Origin: Streptomyces diastaticus subsp. diastaticus
Lineage (GTDB): Bacteria > Actinomycetota > Actinomycetes > Streptomycetales > Streptomycetaceae
Direction: 5' to 3'
Length of the DNA stretch: 64,000 nt
NCBI RefSeq assembly: GCF_011170125.1
Contig: NZ_BLLN01000001.1
Location: 310,001-374,000 of the forward strand
This document shows, piece after piece, positions 39,589 to 48,006 of the stretch (position 1 is the first letter of the stretch; each line of letters begins with the position of its first letter). A program made the translations under genes and the position numbers. The notes below the pieces were generated by a model. It had not been told where the DNA came from. It did not search any database and was given only the letters and a program-made list of their open reading frames with translations.

Positions 39589-40506
39589 TCAGCCGGCGAG
39601 GATCTCGCGGGCCAGCCCGGCGGTCTCGGTCGGGGTCTTGCCGACCTTGACACCGGCGGCCTCAAGGGCCTCCTTCTTCGCCTGGGCGGTGCCGGAGGAA
39701 CCGGAGACGATGGCGCCGGCGTGGCCCATGGTCTTGCCCTCGGGCGCGGTGAAGCCCGCGACGTAGCCGACGACCGGCTTGGTGACGTTGGCCTTGATGT
39801 AGTCGGCCGCACGCTCCTCGGCGTCGCCGCCGATCTCGCCGATCATCACGATCAGCTCGGTCTCCGGGTCGGCCTCGAACGCCGCGAGGGCGTCGATGTG
39901 CGTGGTGCCGATGACCGGGTCGCCACCGATGCCGACGGCGGAGGAGAAGCCGATGTCACGCAGCTCGTACATCATCTGGTAGGTCAGCGTGCCGGACTTG
40001 GACACGAGACCGATGCGGCCGGGCTTGGTGATGTCGCCCGGGATGATGCCGGCGTTGGACTGGCCGGGGGTGATCAGGCCGGGGCAGTTCGGGCCGATGA
40101 TCCGGGTCTTGTTGCCCTTGCTCGACGCGTACGCCCAGAAGGCGGCCGAGTCGTGCACGGCGATGCCCTCGGTGATCACGACGGCCAGGCCGATCTCGGC
40201 GTCGATCGCCTCGACGACGGCGGCCTTGGCGAACTTCGGGGGCACGAAGATGACGCTGACGTCGGCGCCGGTCTTCTCCATCGCCTCGGCGACCGAGCCG
40301 AAGACGGGGACCTCGGTGGGGGCACCTCCCTGGCCGTTCGGGCCTTGGGGGACGTCGAATTCGACGGACGTGCCGGCCTTGCGCGGGTTCACGCCACCGA
40401 CGATGTTGGTGCCGTCACCCAGCATGAGCTTGGTGTGCTTCATGCCCGTGGCACCGGTCATGCCCTGGACGATGACCTTGCTGTCCTTGGTGAGGAAGAT
40501 AGCCAT
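39589..40506 (-). CDS. sucD: Succinyl-CoA synthetase alpha subunit
   Basis: This 305-aa subunit binds CoA and carries the phosphohistidine. Landmarks are [35 protein letters not shown], the catalytic Glu in [29 protein letters not shown] and [12 protein letters not shown] with the active His. Residues 52-63 ([12 protein letters not shown]) are an insertion not found in typical SucD. They are encoded by a palindromic repeat at 40318-40352. The protein follows sucC by 20 bp and they form one operon in the TCA cycle. Confidence 0.95.
   Translation of the reverse strand: MAIFLTKDSKVIVQGMTGATGMKHTKLMLGDGTNIVGGVNPRKAGTSVEFDVPQGPNGQGGAPTEVPVFGSVAEAMEKTGADVSVIFVPPKFAKAAVVEAIDAEIGLAVVITEGIAVHDSAAFWAYASSKGNKTRIIGPNCPGLITPGQSNAGIIPGDITKPGRIGLVSKSGTLTYQMMYELRDIGFSSAVGIGGDPVIGTTHIDALAAFEADPETELIVMIGEIGGDAEERAADYIKANVTKPVVGYVAGFTAPEGKTMGHAGAIVSGSSGTAQAKKEALEAAGVKVGKTPTETAGLAREILAG
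40318..40352. repeat. Palindromic repeat inserted in frame in sucD
   Basis: On the plus strand GGGGGCACCTCCC is followed by TGGCC-GTTCG-GGCCT and then TGGGGGAC. It encodes the extra [12 protein letters not shown] of SucD. The same GGGGGCACCTCCC flank borders the palindrome in pcrA. Confidence 0.65.
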
Positions 40507-40526
40507 GGTGTGGGAGTCCCTCGTCC

Positions 40527-41705
40527 TTACTTCGCAGCCGCGAGCTCGGCGGCCTTGTCGGCCGCACCGTCCATGGTGTCCACGCGCTGCACCAGCGGGT
40601 GGTTCGCGTCCGACAGGATCTTGCGACCCAGCTCCGCGTTGTTGCCGTCGAGGCGCACGACCAGCGGCTTGGTGACGTCCTCGCCCTTGGTCTTGAGCAG
40701 CTCCAGGGCCTGGACGATGCCGTTGGCGACCTCGTCGCAGGCGGTGATGCCGCCGAACACGTTGACGAAGACGGACTTGACGTCCGGGTCGCCGAGGATG
40801 ATCTCCAGGCCGTTCGCCATGACCTCGGCGGAGGCGCCGCCACCGATGTCGAGGAAGTTGGCCGGCTTCACGTTGCCGTGCTTCTCACCGGCGTACGCGA
40901 CGACGTCCAGGGTGCTCATGACGAGGCCCGCGCCGTTGCCGATGATGCCGACCTCGCCGTCGAGCTTGACGTAGTTGAGGTTCTTGGCCTTGGCGGCGGC
41001 CTCGAGCGGGTTGGCCGCGGCCTTGTCCTCGAGGGCCTCGTGGCCGGGCTGGCGGAAGTCGGCGTTCTCGTCGAGCGAGACCTTGCCGTCCAGCGCCAGG
41101 ACGTCACCGGAGGCGACCTTGGCGAGCGGGTTGACCTCGACGAGGAGCGCGTCCTCGGCGACGAAGGTGTCCCACAGCGTCACCATGACCTCGGCGACCT
41201 TCTCGGCCACCTCGGCCGGGAACTTCGCCTGGGCCACGATCTCGCGGGCCTTCTCGATGGTCACACCGGTGTTGGAGTCGACCGGGACCTTCGCGAGGGC
41301 CTCGGGGGTCTTCTCCGCGACCTCCTCGATGTCCATGCCGCCCTGCACCGAGGCCATGGCCAGGAAGGTGCGGTTGGTCCGGTCGAGGAGGTACGAGACG
41401 TAGTACTCCTCGACGATCTCCGGGGCGGTCTCGGCGATCATCACCTTGTGGACCGTGTGGCCCTTGATGTCCATGCCGAGGATGTCGGTCGCGCGGGCGA
41501 CCGCCTCGTCGGGGGTCGCGGCCAGCTTGACGCCGCCGGCCTTGCCGCGGCCGCCGACCTTCACCTGGGCCTTGACGACGGACTTGCCGCCCAGCCGCTC
41601 GGTCGCCTCGCGGGCTGCCTCAGGCGTGTCGATGACTTCACCGGCCAGCACCGGTACACCGTGCTTGGCGAAGAGGTCCCTCGCCTGGTACTCGAACAGG
41701 TCCAC
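40527..41705 (-). CDS. sucC: Succinyl-CoA synthetase beta subunit
   Basis: This 392-aa ATP-grasp subunit of succinyl-CoA synthetase converts succinyl-CoA to succinate with nucleotide phosphorylation. The N-terminal [19 protein letters not shown] and [20 protein letters not shown] nucleotide-binding segments, the [11 protein letters not shown] metal region and [25 protein letters not shown] and [14 protein letters not shown] of the CoA-ligase domain are present. The length is normal. It is first in the sucC-sucD operon; the promoter region upstream contains several GTCACAG half-sites. Confidence 0.96.
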   Translation of the reverse strand: MDLFEYQARDLFAKHGVPVLAGEVIDTPEAAREATERLGGKSVVKAQVKVGGRGKAGGVKLAATPDEAVARATDILGMDIKGHTVHKVMIAETAPEIVEEYYVSYLLDRTNRTFLAMASVQGGMDIEEVAEKTPEALAKVPVDSNTGVTIEKAREIVAQAKFPAEVAEKVAEVMVTLWDTFVAEDALLVEVNPLAKVASGDVLALDGKVSLDENADFRQPGHEALEDKAAANPLEAAAKAKNLNYVKLDGEVGIIGNGAGLVMSTLDVVAYAGEKHGNVKPANFLDIGGGASAEVMANGLEIILGDPDVKSVFVNVFGGITACDEVANGIVQALELLKTKGEDVTKPLVVRLDGNNAELGRKILSDANHPLVQRVDTMDGAADKAAELAAAK

Positions 41706-42537
41706 GCGCGTCCGTCCCTTATCAGTGGTCTCGCCGCTGTGCGGTCAATGGTCTGCATGGGCGTGCCGCGGCGGGCAACGTGACTGCGCACTGTCACAGG
41801 GGAGGCGTACTCGGTCACCGGTACGCGGCATGTCCGTCTGGCAGGTTAACGCTGCTTCAGTGACACCCCTAAATCGCAGATCACACCTGAGCGGTGATAC
41901 CTGTCACAGAGTGCCGCCGCTCTCCTCCGGCCGAGCGGCTCCCCGGCCTCGCGCCCGGCACGCCCCGGAGCGCCGGCGGCCGTGACCCGCCGGCCCGCCG
42001 GGCGCCTTCCCGGCGGGCCGCCGGGCGCGAGGCCGCGAGCCCGCCGCCGCAGGCCGTCGGGGCCGGCCTCCGGCACGGCCCGGAAGCGGGCGCGGCCTCG
42101 CCCCTGGCGCCACAATCCGCCTGTGGACGACGCTCCTTCGCCGGGCAGTCCCCTCCCCCGGCCGGTCGCTTCCCGCCTTGCGGGCGGGTGCGCGGCCGGG
42201 CGGGGCACCCTGCGCCGCGGACGGCACCGCACCGGGTGGCGCGCCCTCGGCCTGGTCGGAGGCGCCCGCGTGAGCGCGGGGTGGACATCGGGGTACCCGG
42301 ACCGGCCCGGAGTCCGCCGCGCCGGCTGATCGTCTTCGCCAAGGGCGAACGGGGCGGGGCGGCGGCTCGGCGCACGGGCGAGCCGGCCGTGGGGCGCTCT
42401 CTCACGGGGGCCGGCACCGCACGACGGAGGGCGGCACCGCACGCTGGGGCGGACGCCTCCTGACGGGGGTGGGAGCTCCGGGGCGCGGCCCTGCGCGGGC
42501 CAGCCGCCCGGTGCCCGCCGACAGCCCGGCGCGCCCT
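41706..42537. other. Long spacer upstream of sucC
   Basis: This 832-bp gap has the sucC promoter region at its left end: GTGAC/GTCAC inverted repeats at 41780-41797, and ACCCCTAAATCGC and GTTAAC patches around 41845-41875. From 41900 on, the DNA is GC-rich with open frames in several phases, but none has a ribosome site or recognisable protein. I see no gene there. Confidence 0.5.
41780..41797 (-). promoter_or_regulatory. Inverted repeat near sucC promoter
   Basis: GTGAC (41780-41784) and GTCAC (41793-41797) with an 8-nt spacer lie 75 bp upstream of sucC. GTCACAG recurs near 41905. It is reminiscent of cAMP-receptor half-sites, but the spacing is not canonical. Confidence 0.35.
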
Positions 42538-43785
42538 TCAGCCCGCCGCCCCCTCGGGCATCGGGATGGTCCCCTTCTCCAGAGCCGCCGCCATGACGTC
42601 CGGGAAGAGGTCGGGGGTACAGGCGAAGGCGGGGGCACCCAGTGCCGCGAGAGCCGCCGCGTGCTCGCGGTCGTAGGAGGGGGCGCCTTCGTCGGAGAGG
42701 GCGAGGAGGGTGACGAACTGGACGCCCGCCGCCTTCATCGCCGCGACCCGCTTCAGCATCTCGTCCTTGATCCCGCCCTCGTAGAGGTCGCTGATGAGGA
42801 CGACGACGGTGTCGGCGGGCCGGGTGATCCTGCTCTGGCAGTAGGCGAGGGCGCGGTTGATGTCGGTGCCGCCACCGAGCTGGGTGCCGAAGAGGACGTC
42901 GACCGGGTCGTCGAGCTGGTCGGTCAGGTCCACCACGGCCGTGTCGAAGACCACGAGCCGGGTCGCGATCGACCGCATCGAGGCCAGCACGGCGCCGAAC
43001 ACCGAGGCGTACACCACCGAGGCCGCCATCGACCCCGACTGGTCGACGCAGAGCACCACTTCCTTCTTCACCGCCTGCGAGGCCCGGCCGTACCCGATCA
43101 GCCGCTCCGGCACGATCGTGCGGTACTCGGGCAGGTAGTGCCGGAGATTGGCGGCGATGGTGCGGTTCCAGTCGATGTCGTGGTGGCGCGGGCGGCTGAT
43201 CCGGGCGCTGCGGTCGAGCGCCCCGGTCAGCGCCGTGCGCGTACGGGAGGCCAGTCGCTTCTCCAGCTCCTCGACGACCTTGCGGACCACGGCCCGCGCC
43301 GTCTCCTTGGTCTCCTCGGGCATCGCCTTGTTCAGCGACAGCAGCGTGCCGACCAGGTGCACGTCGGCCTCCACCGCCTCCAGCATCTCCGGCTCCAGCA
43401 GCAGCGAGGACAGTCCGAGCCGGTCGATGGCGTCCCGCTGCATCACCTGCACCACCGAACTCGGGAAGTACGTGCGGATGTCGCCCAGCCAGCGCGCCAC
43501 CGACGGAGCCGACCCGCCGAGCCCCGCCGCCCGCTCCGCCCCCGCCCTGCCCCGCCCCTCGGCCCGGCCGTACAGCGCGGCCAACGCCTTGTCCATGGCA
43601 GCGTCGTCGCCCGACGGCGCGTACCCGGTGCCGTCGGCGGGCCCGCCCCCGAGCACCATCCGCCAACGCCGCAGCCGCTCCTCCTCGCCGCACCGGGCCA
43701 CCTCGCCGCCCTCCAGCACCTCACTCGCCTCCACGCCGTCCCCCGTCCTCTCCGCCACCGTCCCGGCTTCCTTGTCGTCGTTCAT
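42538..43785 (-). CDS. VWA domain protein of a MoxR/VWA system
   Basis: This 415-aa protein has a helical N-terminal part (residues 1-240: VARWLGDIRTYFPSSVVQVMQRDAIDRLGL and similar) and a C-terminal von Willebrand A domain (242-400). The MIDAS metal site is intact: D248-Q-S250-G-S252 (DQSGSM), GGGTDI (T307, D308) and ISDLYEGG (D333). It is the typical partner of a MoxR AAA ATPase, here two genes upstream. Together with DUF5682 it forms a minus-strand operon. The likely role is as adapter that presents a metal-dependent target to the ATPase (inference from MoxR-VWA pairs). Confidence 0.85.
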   Translation of the reverse strand: MNDDKEAGTVAERTGDGVEASEVLEGGEVARCGEEERLRRWRMVLGGGPADGTGYAPSGDDAAMDKALAALYGRAEGRGRAGAERAAGLGGSAPSVARWLGDIRTYFPSSVVQVMQRDAIDRLGLSSLLLEPEMLEAVEADVHLVGTLLSLNKAMPEETKETARAVVRKVVEELEKRLASRTRTALTGALDRSARISRPRHHDIDWNRTIAANLRHYLPEYRTIVPERLIGYGRASQAVKKEVVLCVDQSGSMAASVVYASVFGAVLASMRSIATRLVVFDTAVVDLTDQLDDPVDVLFGTQLGGGTDINRALAYCQSRITRPADTVVVLISDLYEGGIKDEMLKRVAAMKAAGVQFVTLLALSDEGAPSYDREHAAALAALGAPAFACTPDLFPDVMAAALEKGTIPMPEGAAG

Positions 43786-43977
43786 CTCCGCGGTCCCCCC
43801 TGCTCCCCTCCCTCACCCGGCCCGCCCGGCCGGGCGGTTGTCCGAGCGGGCGACCGCCCGGCCGGACCACCTGCCTTCGCCTGCCGGTCCGCCCTGGTCG
43901 GCCGTCGTCGTTCGTGCGGTCGTCACCGTTCCTGCGTTCGTCCGTCCGGCCGGCTGACCGGCTGACCGTTCGTCCGG

Positions 43978-46572
43978 TCAGCCGGCTCCTCCGTCCACCG
44001 CCCCCACCTGCGCGAGGTCGCCCAGGAGGTGGCGCAGGGCCTCGGAGACGGCCTCGGCGCGTTCGAGATCCAGACCTGCGCCGAAGCCGTCGGCCGGGGC
44101 CCCGGGGAGGGTTCCGCCTCCGGCGGCGGGGTCGCCCGCGGAGGGGCGGCCACGCCGGACCAGTTCGCCGAGGGTGCGGCGTATCCCCGTCTCGTAGGCG
44201 GAGAAGGTACGGCGCAGCAGGGGCAGTACGTCCGTGAAGGCGGGGGCCGGGACCGACGCCAGCCAGACGTCCAGCAACTGGCGCAGACGCTCGTCGTGGA
44301 CCAGCAGCATGCCGCCGCCCGCTGCCCCGCCGAGGAAGCCCTCGACCCAGGCGGCCGCGTCCGGGGGCGGGGTCCCCGGCGAGAGGGCGAGGCCCATCCG
44401 GCGGGCCACCGCCTCCTCGTCGAGGGTGCCCTCGTCGAGGAGCAGGCGGACCGCCCGCCCGCGGACCAGGCCGGGTGCGGTCTCCCGGTCGGCGATCGCC
44501 CGGAGCACCACCCGCCACCGCTCCCGCAGCCCGGCGCCGTCGACCCGGGCTGCCGCCGTGTCGGCGAGCAGTCCCACCGCGGTGTGCACCGCCTCGATCC
44601 GGTGCCGGAGTTCCTGCGCGCCGTCGGTGTCGAGGCCGGTGCAGGCCGGTGGCAGTCCCACGAAGATCCGCTCGGCCAGTCCGGCGGCGACCTCCGCGAG
44701 GGAGGCCGTGTCCGTGCCCCGTACGTCGCCGTACCGCACCGAGCGCACCAGGGCGGGCAGCGCCTGCGCCAGGTGGCCCACGTCGGTGTCGAGCGCCGCC
44801 CGGTCGGCCAGGGCCCGCATGACCTCGGGAAGGGCATCGGACAGCTCGGCGCGCAGGCAGAGTTCGGCGAGCGCGGTGATGTCGGCGAGCTGGCCGGCCG
44901 AGGTGGCGTCGGAGCGCGCCCTGGCGGTGGCGGCGGAGGCGACGGTGGTGCCCCAGACGCCGGCCTCGGCGACCCGCACGGCGAGTTCCGGCTGCCAGGA
45001 CAGGCGCCAGCTCTCCCGGAAGGTGCCGGTGCCCCCGCGCGAGACGGTCGGCGCCCCCCAGTCGACGCGCAGCAGGCGCAGACGGTGGAGCAGGCGGCTG
45101 CGGGCCGCGTCGTTCTCCTTGCGGAGGTCCAGGTCGATCTCGCGGTCGGCGGCCTCGGGCTTGAACCGCAGGCTCCGCTGGAGGCGTTCCAGGTCGCGCT
45201 GGAGCGGCACCGCCGGCGCTGCGGCGGGCACTTCGCCGAGTACGTCGCCGACCGTCAGCCGGTCCTCGATCAACGCGAGCGGTACGTCGGACCCCTCGCA
45301 GAGGACGGAGCGGACCGCGTCGGTGGTCTCGGTGAGTCCGGCCAGCGGGCGGCCCCGCAGCGTGGCGAGGGCCTCGGCCAGCCGGACGGCCTCGATGACG
45401 TGTGCCGAGGAGACCTGCCGTCCCTCTTCGCGGAGCAGCCCGGCGACTCTGGTGAGCCAGCGCTCCACCGGCCGGTCGGGCGCCGAGAAGAGGTGGCCGT
45501 ACCAGCCGGGCGAGGCGATGCCCGCTCCGTACCCCCCGGCCCGCGCGAGCCTGCGGTGGGTCCACGGCACCCAGGTGAGGCCGGTCCTGACCTTGGGCAG
45601 GCCCTTGAGGAGCGCGCGGTCGGCGGCCAGCGTGGTCCGCCGCGCCAGCGCGGGCACGTGCCAGGCGCCGCAGACCACGGCGACGGAGTCCCCGTGCTCC
45701 TTGCGGGCGGCCTTGAGCCGCACCCGCATGTGCGCCTCACGGACGAGGTCCCGCGCGTGCCCGCCGTCCCCGAACTCCTCGCGCAGCGCCCCCATCGCCT
45801 CGCCGAGGGCGTGGAACGAGGCGAGCGCCGTCTCCCCCGCGTCATCCTCCGTGCCGGCTCCGGTACCACCCCGGTGCTCGACCACGTCCTCCCACCAGCG
45901 CTCCGGGTCGTCGTACCCGGCGGCCTCGGCGAGCACGGCCAGCGGATCCACCCGCAGGGCCTCAGGGTGCGGGCGGCGCGGCTCACCACCCGCGTCGGCG
46001 GACGCGTCGGCGTCGGCGTCGGGCGGGCCGTTGGGGCCCGGGGACCGTTCCTCTTCTTCCCCCGCCCTGCCCGTCGTGCCGTTCTCCCCGTCGTCGCCCC
46101 TTCCGGCCTTTCCTGCCTTTCCGGTCGCGAGGTCGTCCGCGGCACGCAGGGCGAGGGTGTGGGTGGCGGGCAGGTCGATGAAGTGGACCGGGACGCCGTG
46201 GTCCAGGGCCCAGCGCAGAGCGACCCACTCCGGGGAGAACTCCGCGAACGGCCAGAACGCGGAGCGGCCCGGATCGTCGGTGGCGTGGGCCAGCAGGGCG
46301 ACCGGGGGTCGCATCTCCAGGTCCGCGGCGAGGTGGGCCAGTTCGTCGGCCTCCGGTGGCCCTTCGATGAGGACGGCCCGGGGCTGGACCGCGTCCAGCG
46401 CGGCCCGCACCGATCGTGCCGAGCCGGGTCCGTGGTGCCGCACACCGAACAGCCAGGGACCCTGGGAGGTGGCCCGCGCCACCACCGGGCGGTCCTCCCC
46501 GGTGACGCCTCCCCCACGGGGCGTGCTGCCCGTCGCGGCCCCGCGCCCCGCGCCGTCCGCCGCCCGCCGCAT
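43978..46572 (-). CDS. DUF5682 family protein
   Basis: This 864-aa protein has an N-terminal half with the sequence pattern GVRHHGPGSARSVRAAL (residues 43-59), LIEGPPEADEL (68-78), VHFIDLPATH (129-138) and VVCGAWHVPAL (299-309). The two GxxH motifs (43-46 and 302-305) plus the Glu in IEGPPE resemble the TraB/TIKI/EreA-like superfamily. A disordered Asp/Ala/Glu-rich insert lies at 150-205. The C-terminal half (about 390-864) is mostly helical and carries no motif I recognise. It is linked to MoxR and VWA genes here, as I recall for DUF5682 generally. Enzyme activity is unproven. The start at 46572 has GAGAGGGG upstream. Confidence 0.82.
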   Translation of the reverse strand: MRRAADGAGRGAATGSTPRGGGVTGEDRPVVARATSQGPWLFGVRHHGPGSARSVRAALDAVQPRAVLIEGPPEADELAHLAADLEMRPPVALLAHATDDPGRSAFWPFAEFSPEWVALRWALDHGVPVHFIDLPATHTLALRAADDLATGKAGKAGRGDDGENGTTGRAGEEEERSPGPNGPPDADADASADAGGEPRRPHPEALRVDPLAVLAEAAGYDDPERWWEDVVEHRGGTGAGTEDDAGETALASFHALGEAMGALREEFGDGGHARDLVREAHMRVRLKAARKEHGDSVAVVCGAWHVPALARRTTLAADRALLKGLPKVRTGLTWVPWTHRRLARAGGYGAGIASPGWYGHLFSAPDRPVERWLTRVAGLLREEGRQVSSAHVIEAVRLAEALATLRGRPLAGLTETTDAVRSVLCEGSDVPLALIEDRLTVGDVLGEVPAAAPAVPLQRDLERLQRSLRFKPEAADREIDLDLRKENDAARSRLLHRLRLLRVDWGAPTVSRGGTGTFRESWRLSWQPELAVRVAEAGVWGTTVASAATARARSDATSAGQLADITALAELCLRAELSDALPEVMRALADRAALDTDVGHLAQALPALVRSVRYGDVRGTDTASLAEVAAGLAERIFVGLPPACTGLDTDGAQELRHRIEAVHTAVGLLADTAAARVDGAGLRERWRVVLRAIADRETAPGLVRGRAVRLLLDEGTLDEEAVARRMGLALSPGTPPPDAAAWVEGFLGGAAGGGMLLVHDERLRQLLDVWLASVPAPAFTDVLPLLRRTFSAYETGIRRTLGELVRRGRPSAGDPAAGGGTLPGAPADGFGAGLDLERAEAVSEALRHLLGDLAQVGAVDGGAG

Positions 46573-46685
46573 CGCCGTTCCCCTCTCCTCGCCCTCCCTG
46601 CCGTCCTGCGCGCGACCGCGACGCGCGGCGCCGTCGTGCGGGCGCGCGCCGGACACGGGCCCGGCGCCGCGGCCCGGGGCGCGGG

Positions 46686-47891
46686 TCACGCGCTGACCTC
46701 GCGGCAGGCACGGTAGAAGTCCTTCCAGCCGTCCCGCTCGCGGACGACCGTCTCCAGGTACTCCTGCCAGACGACCCGGTCGGCGGCCGGGTCCCGGACC
46801 ACGGCGCCGAGGATGCCCGCGGCCACGTCGCCGGGCCGCAGGACGCCGTCTCCGAAGTGGGCGGCGAGCGCCAGGCCGTTGGTGACGACGGAGATGGCCT
46901 CCGCGGTGGAGAGGGTGCCGCTGGGGGACTTCACCTTCGTGCGCCCGTCGTCCGTGACACCGCCGCGCAGCTCGCGGAAGACGGTGACGACCCGCAGGAT
47001 CTCCTCGGTGCCGTCGGGCAGTCGCGGCAGGTCGAGGGAGCGGCCGAGCTGCTCGACCCTGCGGGAGACGATGTCGACCTCCGCCTGGACGCTCTCCGGC
47101 AGCGGCAGCACCACCGTGTTGAAGCGGCGGCGCAGGGCACTGGAGAGCTCGTTGACCCCGCGGTCGCGGTCGTTGGCCGTCGCGATGAGGTTGAAGCCGG
47201 GGACGGCCTGCACCTCGGCGCCCAGTTCCGGGATGGGCAGGGTCTTCTCCGAGAGGATCGTGATGAGGGTGTCCTGCACGTCCGCCGGGATGCGGGTCAG
47301 TTCCTCCACCCGGGCCGTCATGCCCTCGGCCATCGCCCGCATCACGGGGCTGGGCACCAGGGCGTCCCGGCTGGGGCCGTGGGCGAGGAGCTGGGCGTAG
47401 TTCCACCCGTAGCGGATGGCTTCCTCGGGCGTACCGGCGGTGCCCTGCACCAGCAGCGTGGAGTCGCCGCTGACGGCGGCCGCCAGATGCTCGGAGACCC
47501 AGGTCTTGGCGGTGCCCGGGACACCGAGGAGGAGGAGTGCGCGGTCGGTGGCGAGGGTGGTCACGGCGACCTCGACGATGCGGCGCGGACCCACGTACTT
47601 GGGGGTGACCACCGTTCCGTCCGGCAGGGTGCCGCCCAGGAGGTAGGTCGCGACGGCCCACGGGGAGAGGTTCCACCGTGCGGGGCGGGGCCGGTCGTCC
47701 TGCGCGGCGAGGGCGGCCAGTTCGTCGGCGAAGGCGGTCTCGGCGTGCGGCCGCAGCGCTTCCTGTCCGGCGCCCTCGCGCTGCCGCTTGTTCGAATCCC
47801 GCACGTCGCCCGCCCCCTGCTGCCCGCCCCGCTCCGCCGGCCCGCCCGCCATGTCCCCCGCGGCCTTCCCGCTCTCCACCGACACGCTCAT
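46686..47891 (-). CDS. MoxR-type AAA+ ATPase
   Basis: This 401-aa protein has Walker A GVPGTAKT (123-130), Walker B with the catalytic EE at 196-197 (TARVEELTRIP), sensor 1 IATAND (N240), and an arginine-finger region ALRRRFN (252-258). It is therefore an active chaperone-like ATPase of the MoxR class. The N-terminal 70 residues are disordered. It is first in the minus-strand operon, then DUF5682 (114 bp later) and the VWA gene. The start codon choice (ATG 47891) follows AAGGGGG. It is divergent from the SWIM gene through a palindromic promoter region. Confidence 0.86.
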   Translation of the reverse strand: MSVSVESGKAAGDMAGGPAERGGQQGAGDVRDSNKRQREGAGQEALRPHAETAFADELAALAAQDDRPRPARWNLSPWAVATYLLGGTLPDGTVVTPKYVGPRRIVEVAVTTLATDRALLLLGVPGTAKTWVSEHLAAAVSGDSTLLVQGTAGTPEEAIRYGWNYAQLLAHGPSRDALVPSPVMRAMAEGMTARVEELTRIPADVQDTLITILSEKTLPIPELGAEVQAVPGFNLIATANDRDRGVNELSSALRRRFNTVVLPLPESVQAEVDIVSRRVEQLGRSLDLPRLPDGTEEILRVVTVFRELRGGVTDDGRTKVKSPSGTLSTAEAISVVTNGLALAAHFGDGVLRPGDVAAGILGAVVRDPAADRVVWQEYLETVVRERDGWKDFYRACREVSA

Positions 47892-47927
47892 TCCCACGAT
47901 CCCCCTTCGGCTCGATTGCTGGTCACC

Positions 47928-47999
47928 ACCGTGCACCCCGCCACTGACAATCGCCCCGACCTGCGACGATGACGGATTGTCAGTGGCGGGCCCTACGTT
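47928..47999. promoter_or_regulatory. Divergent RecA-NDp/PafBC-type promoter pair in a 15-bp palindrome
   Basis: The arms CCGCCACTGACAATC (47938-47952) and its reverse complement (47975-47989) are perfect, 22 bp apart. The right arm contains TTGTCAGTG (47977-47985), then 8 nt, then TACGTT (47994-47999), an exact match to the mycobacterial DNA-damage motif TTGTCRGTG-N8-TAnnnT. The left arm gives TTGTCAGTG-N8-CACGGT on the minus strand, a weaker match. The SWIM ATG (48007) is 7 nt after TACGTT, so it should be leaderless. Confidence 0.78.
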
Positions 48000-48006
48000 C
48001 GCGGAC

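Noticed and set aside
41894..42463. Open frames on both strands in the gap between sucC and the VWA gene
   Set aside because: They lack ribosome sites, are Arg/Pro/Gly/Ala-rich in all phases and show no recognisable domain.
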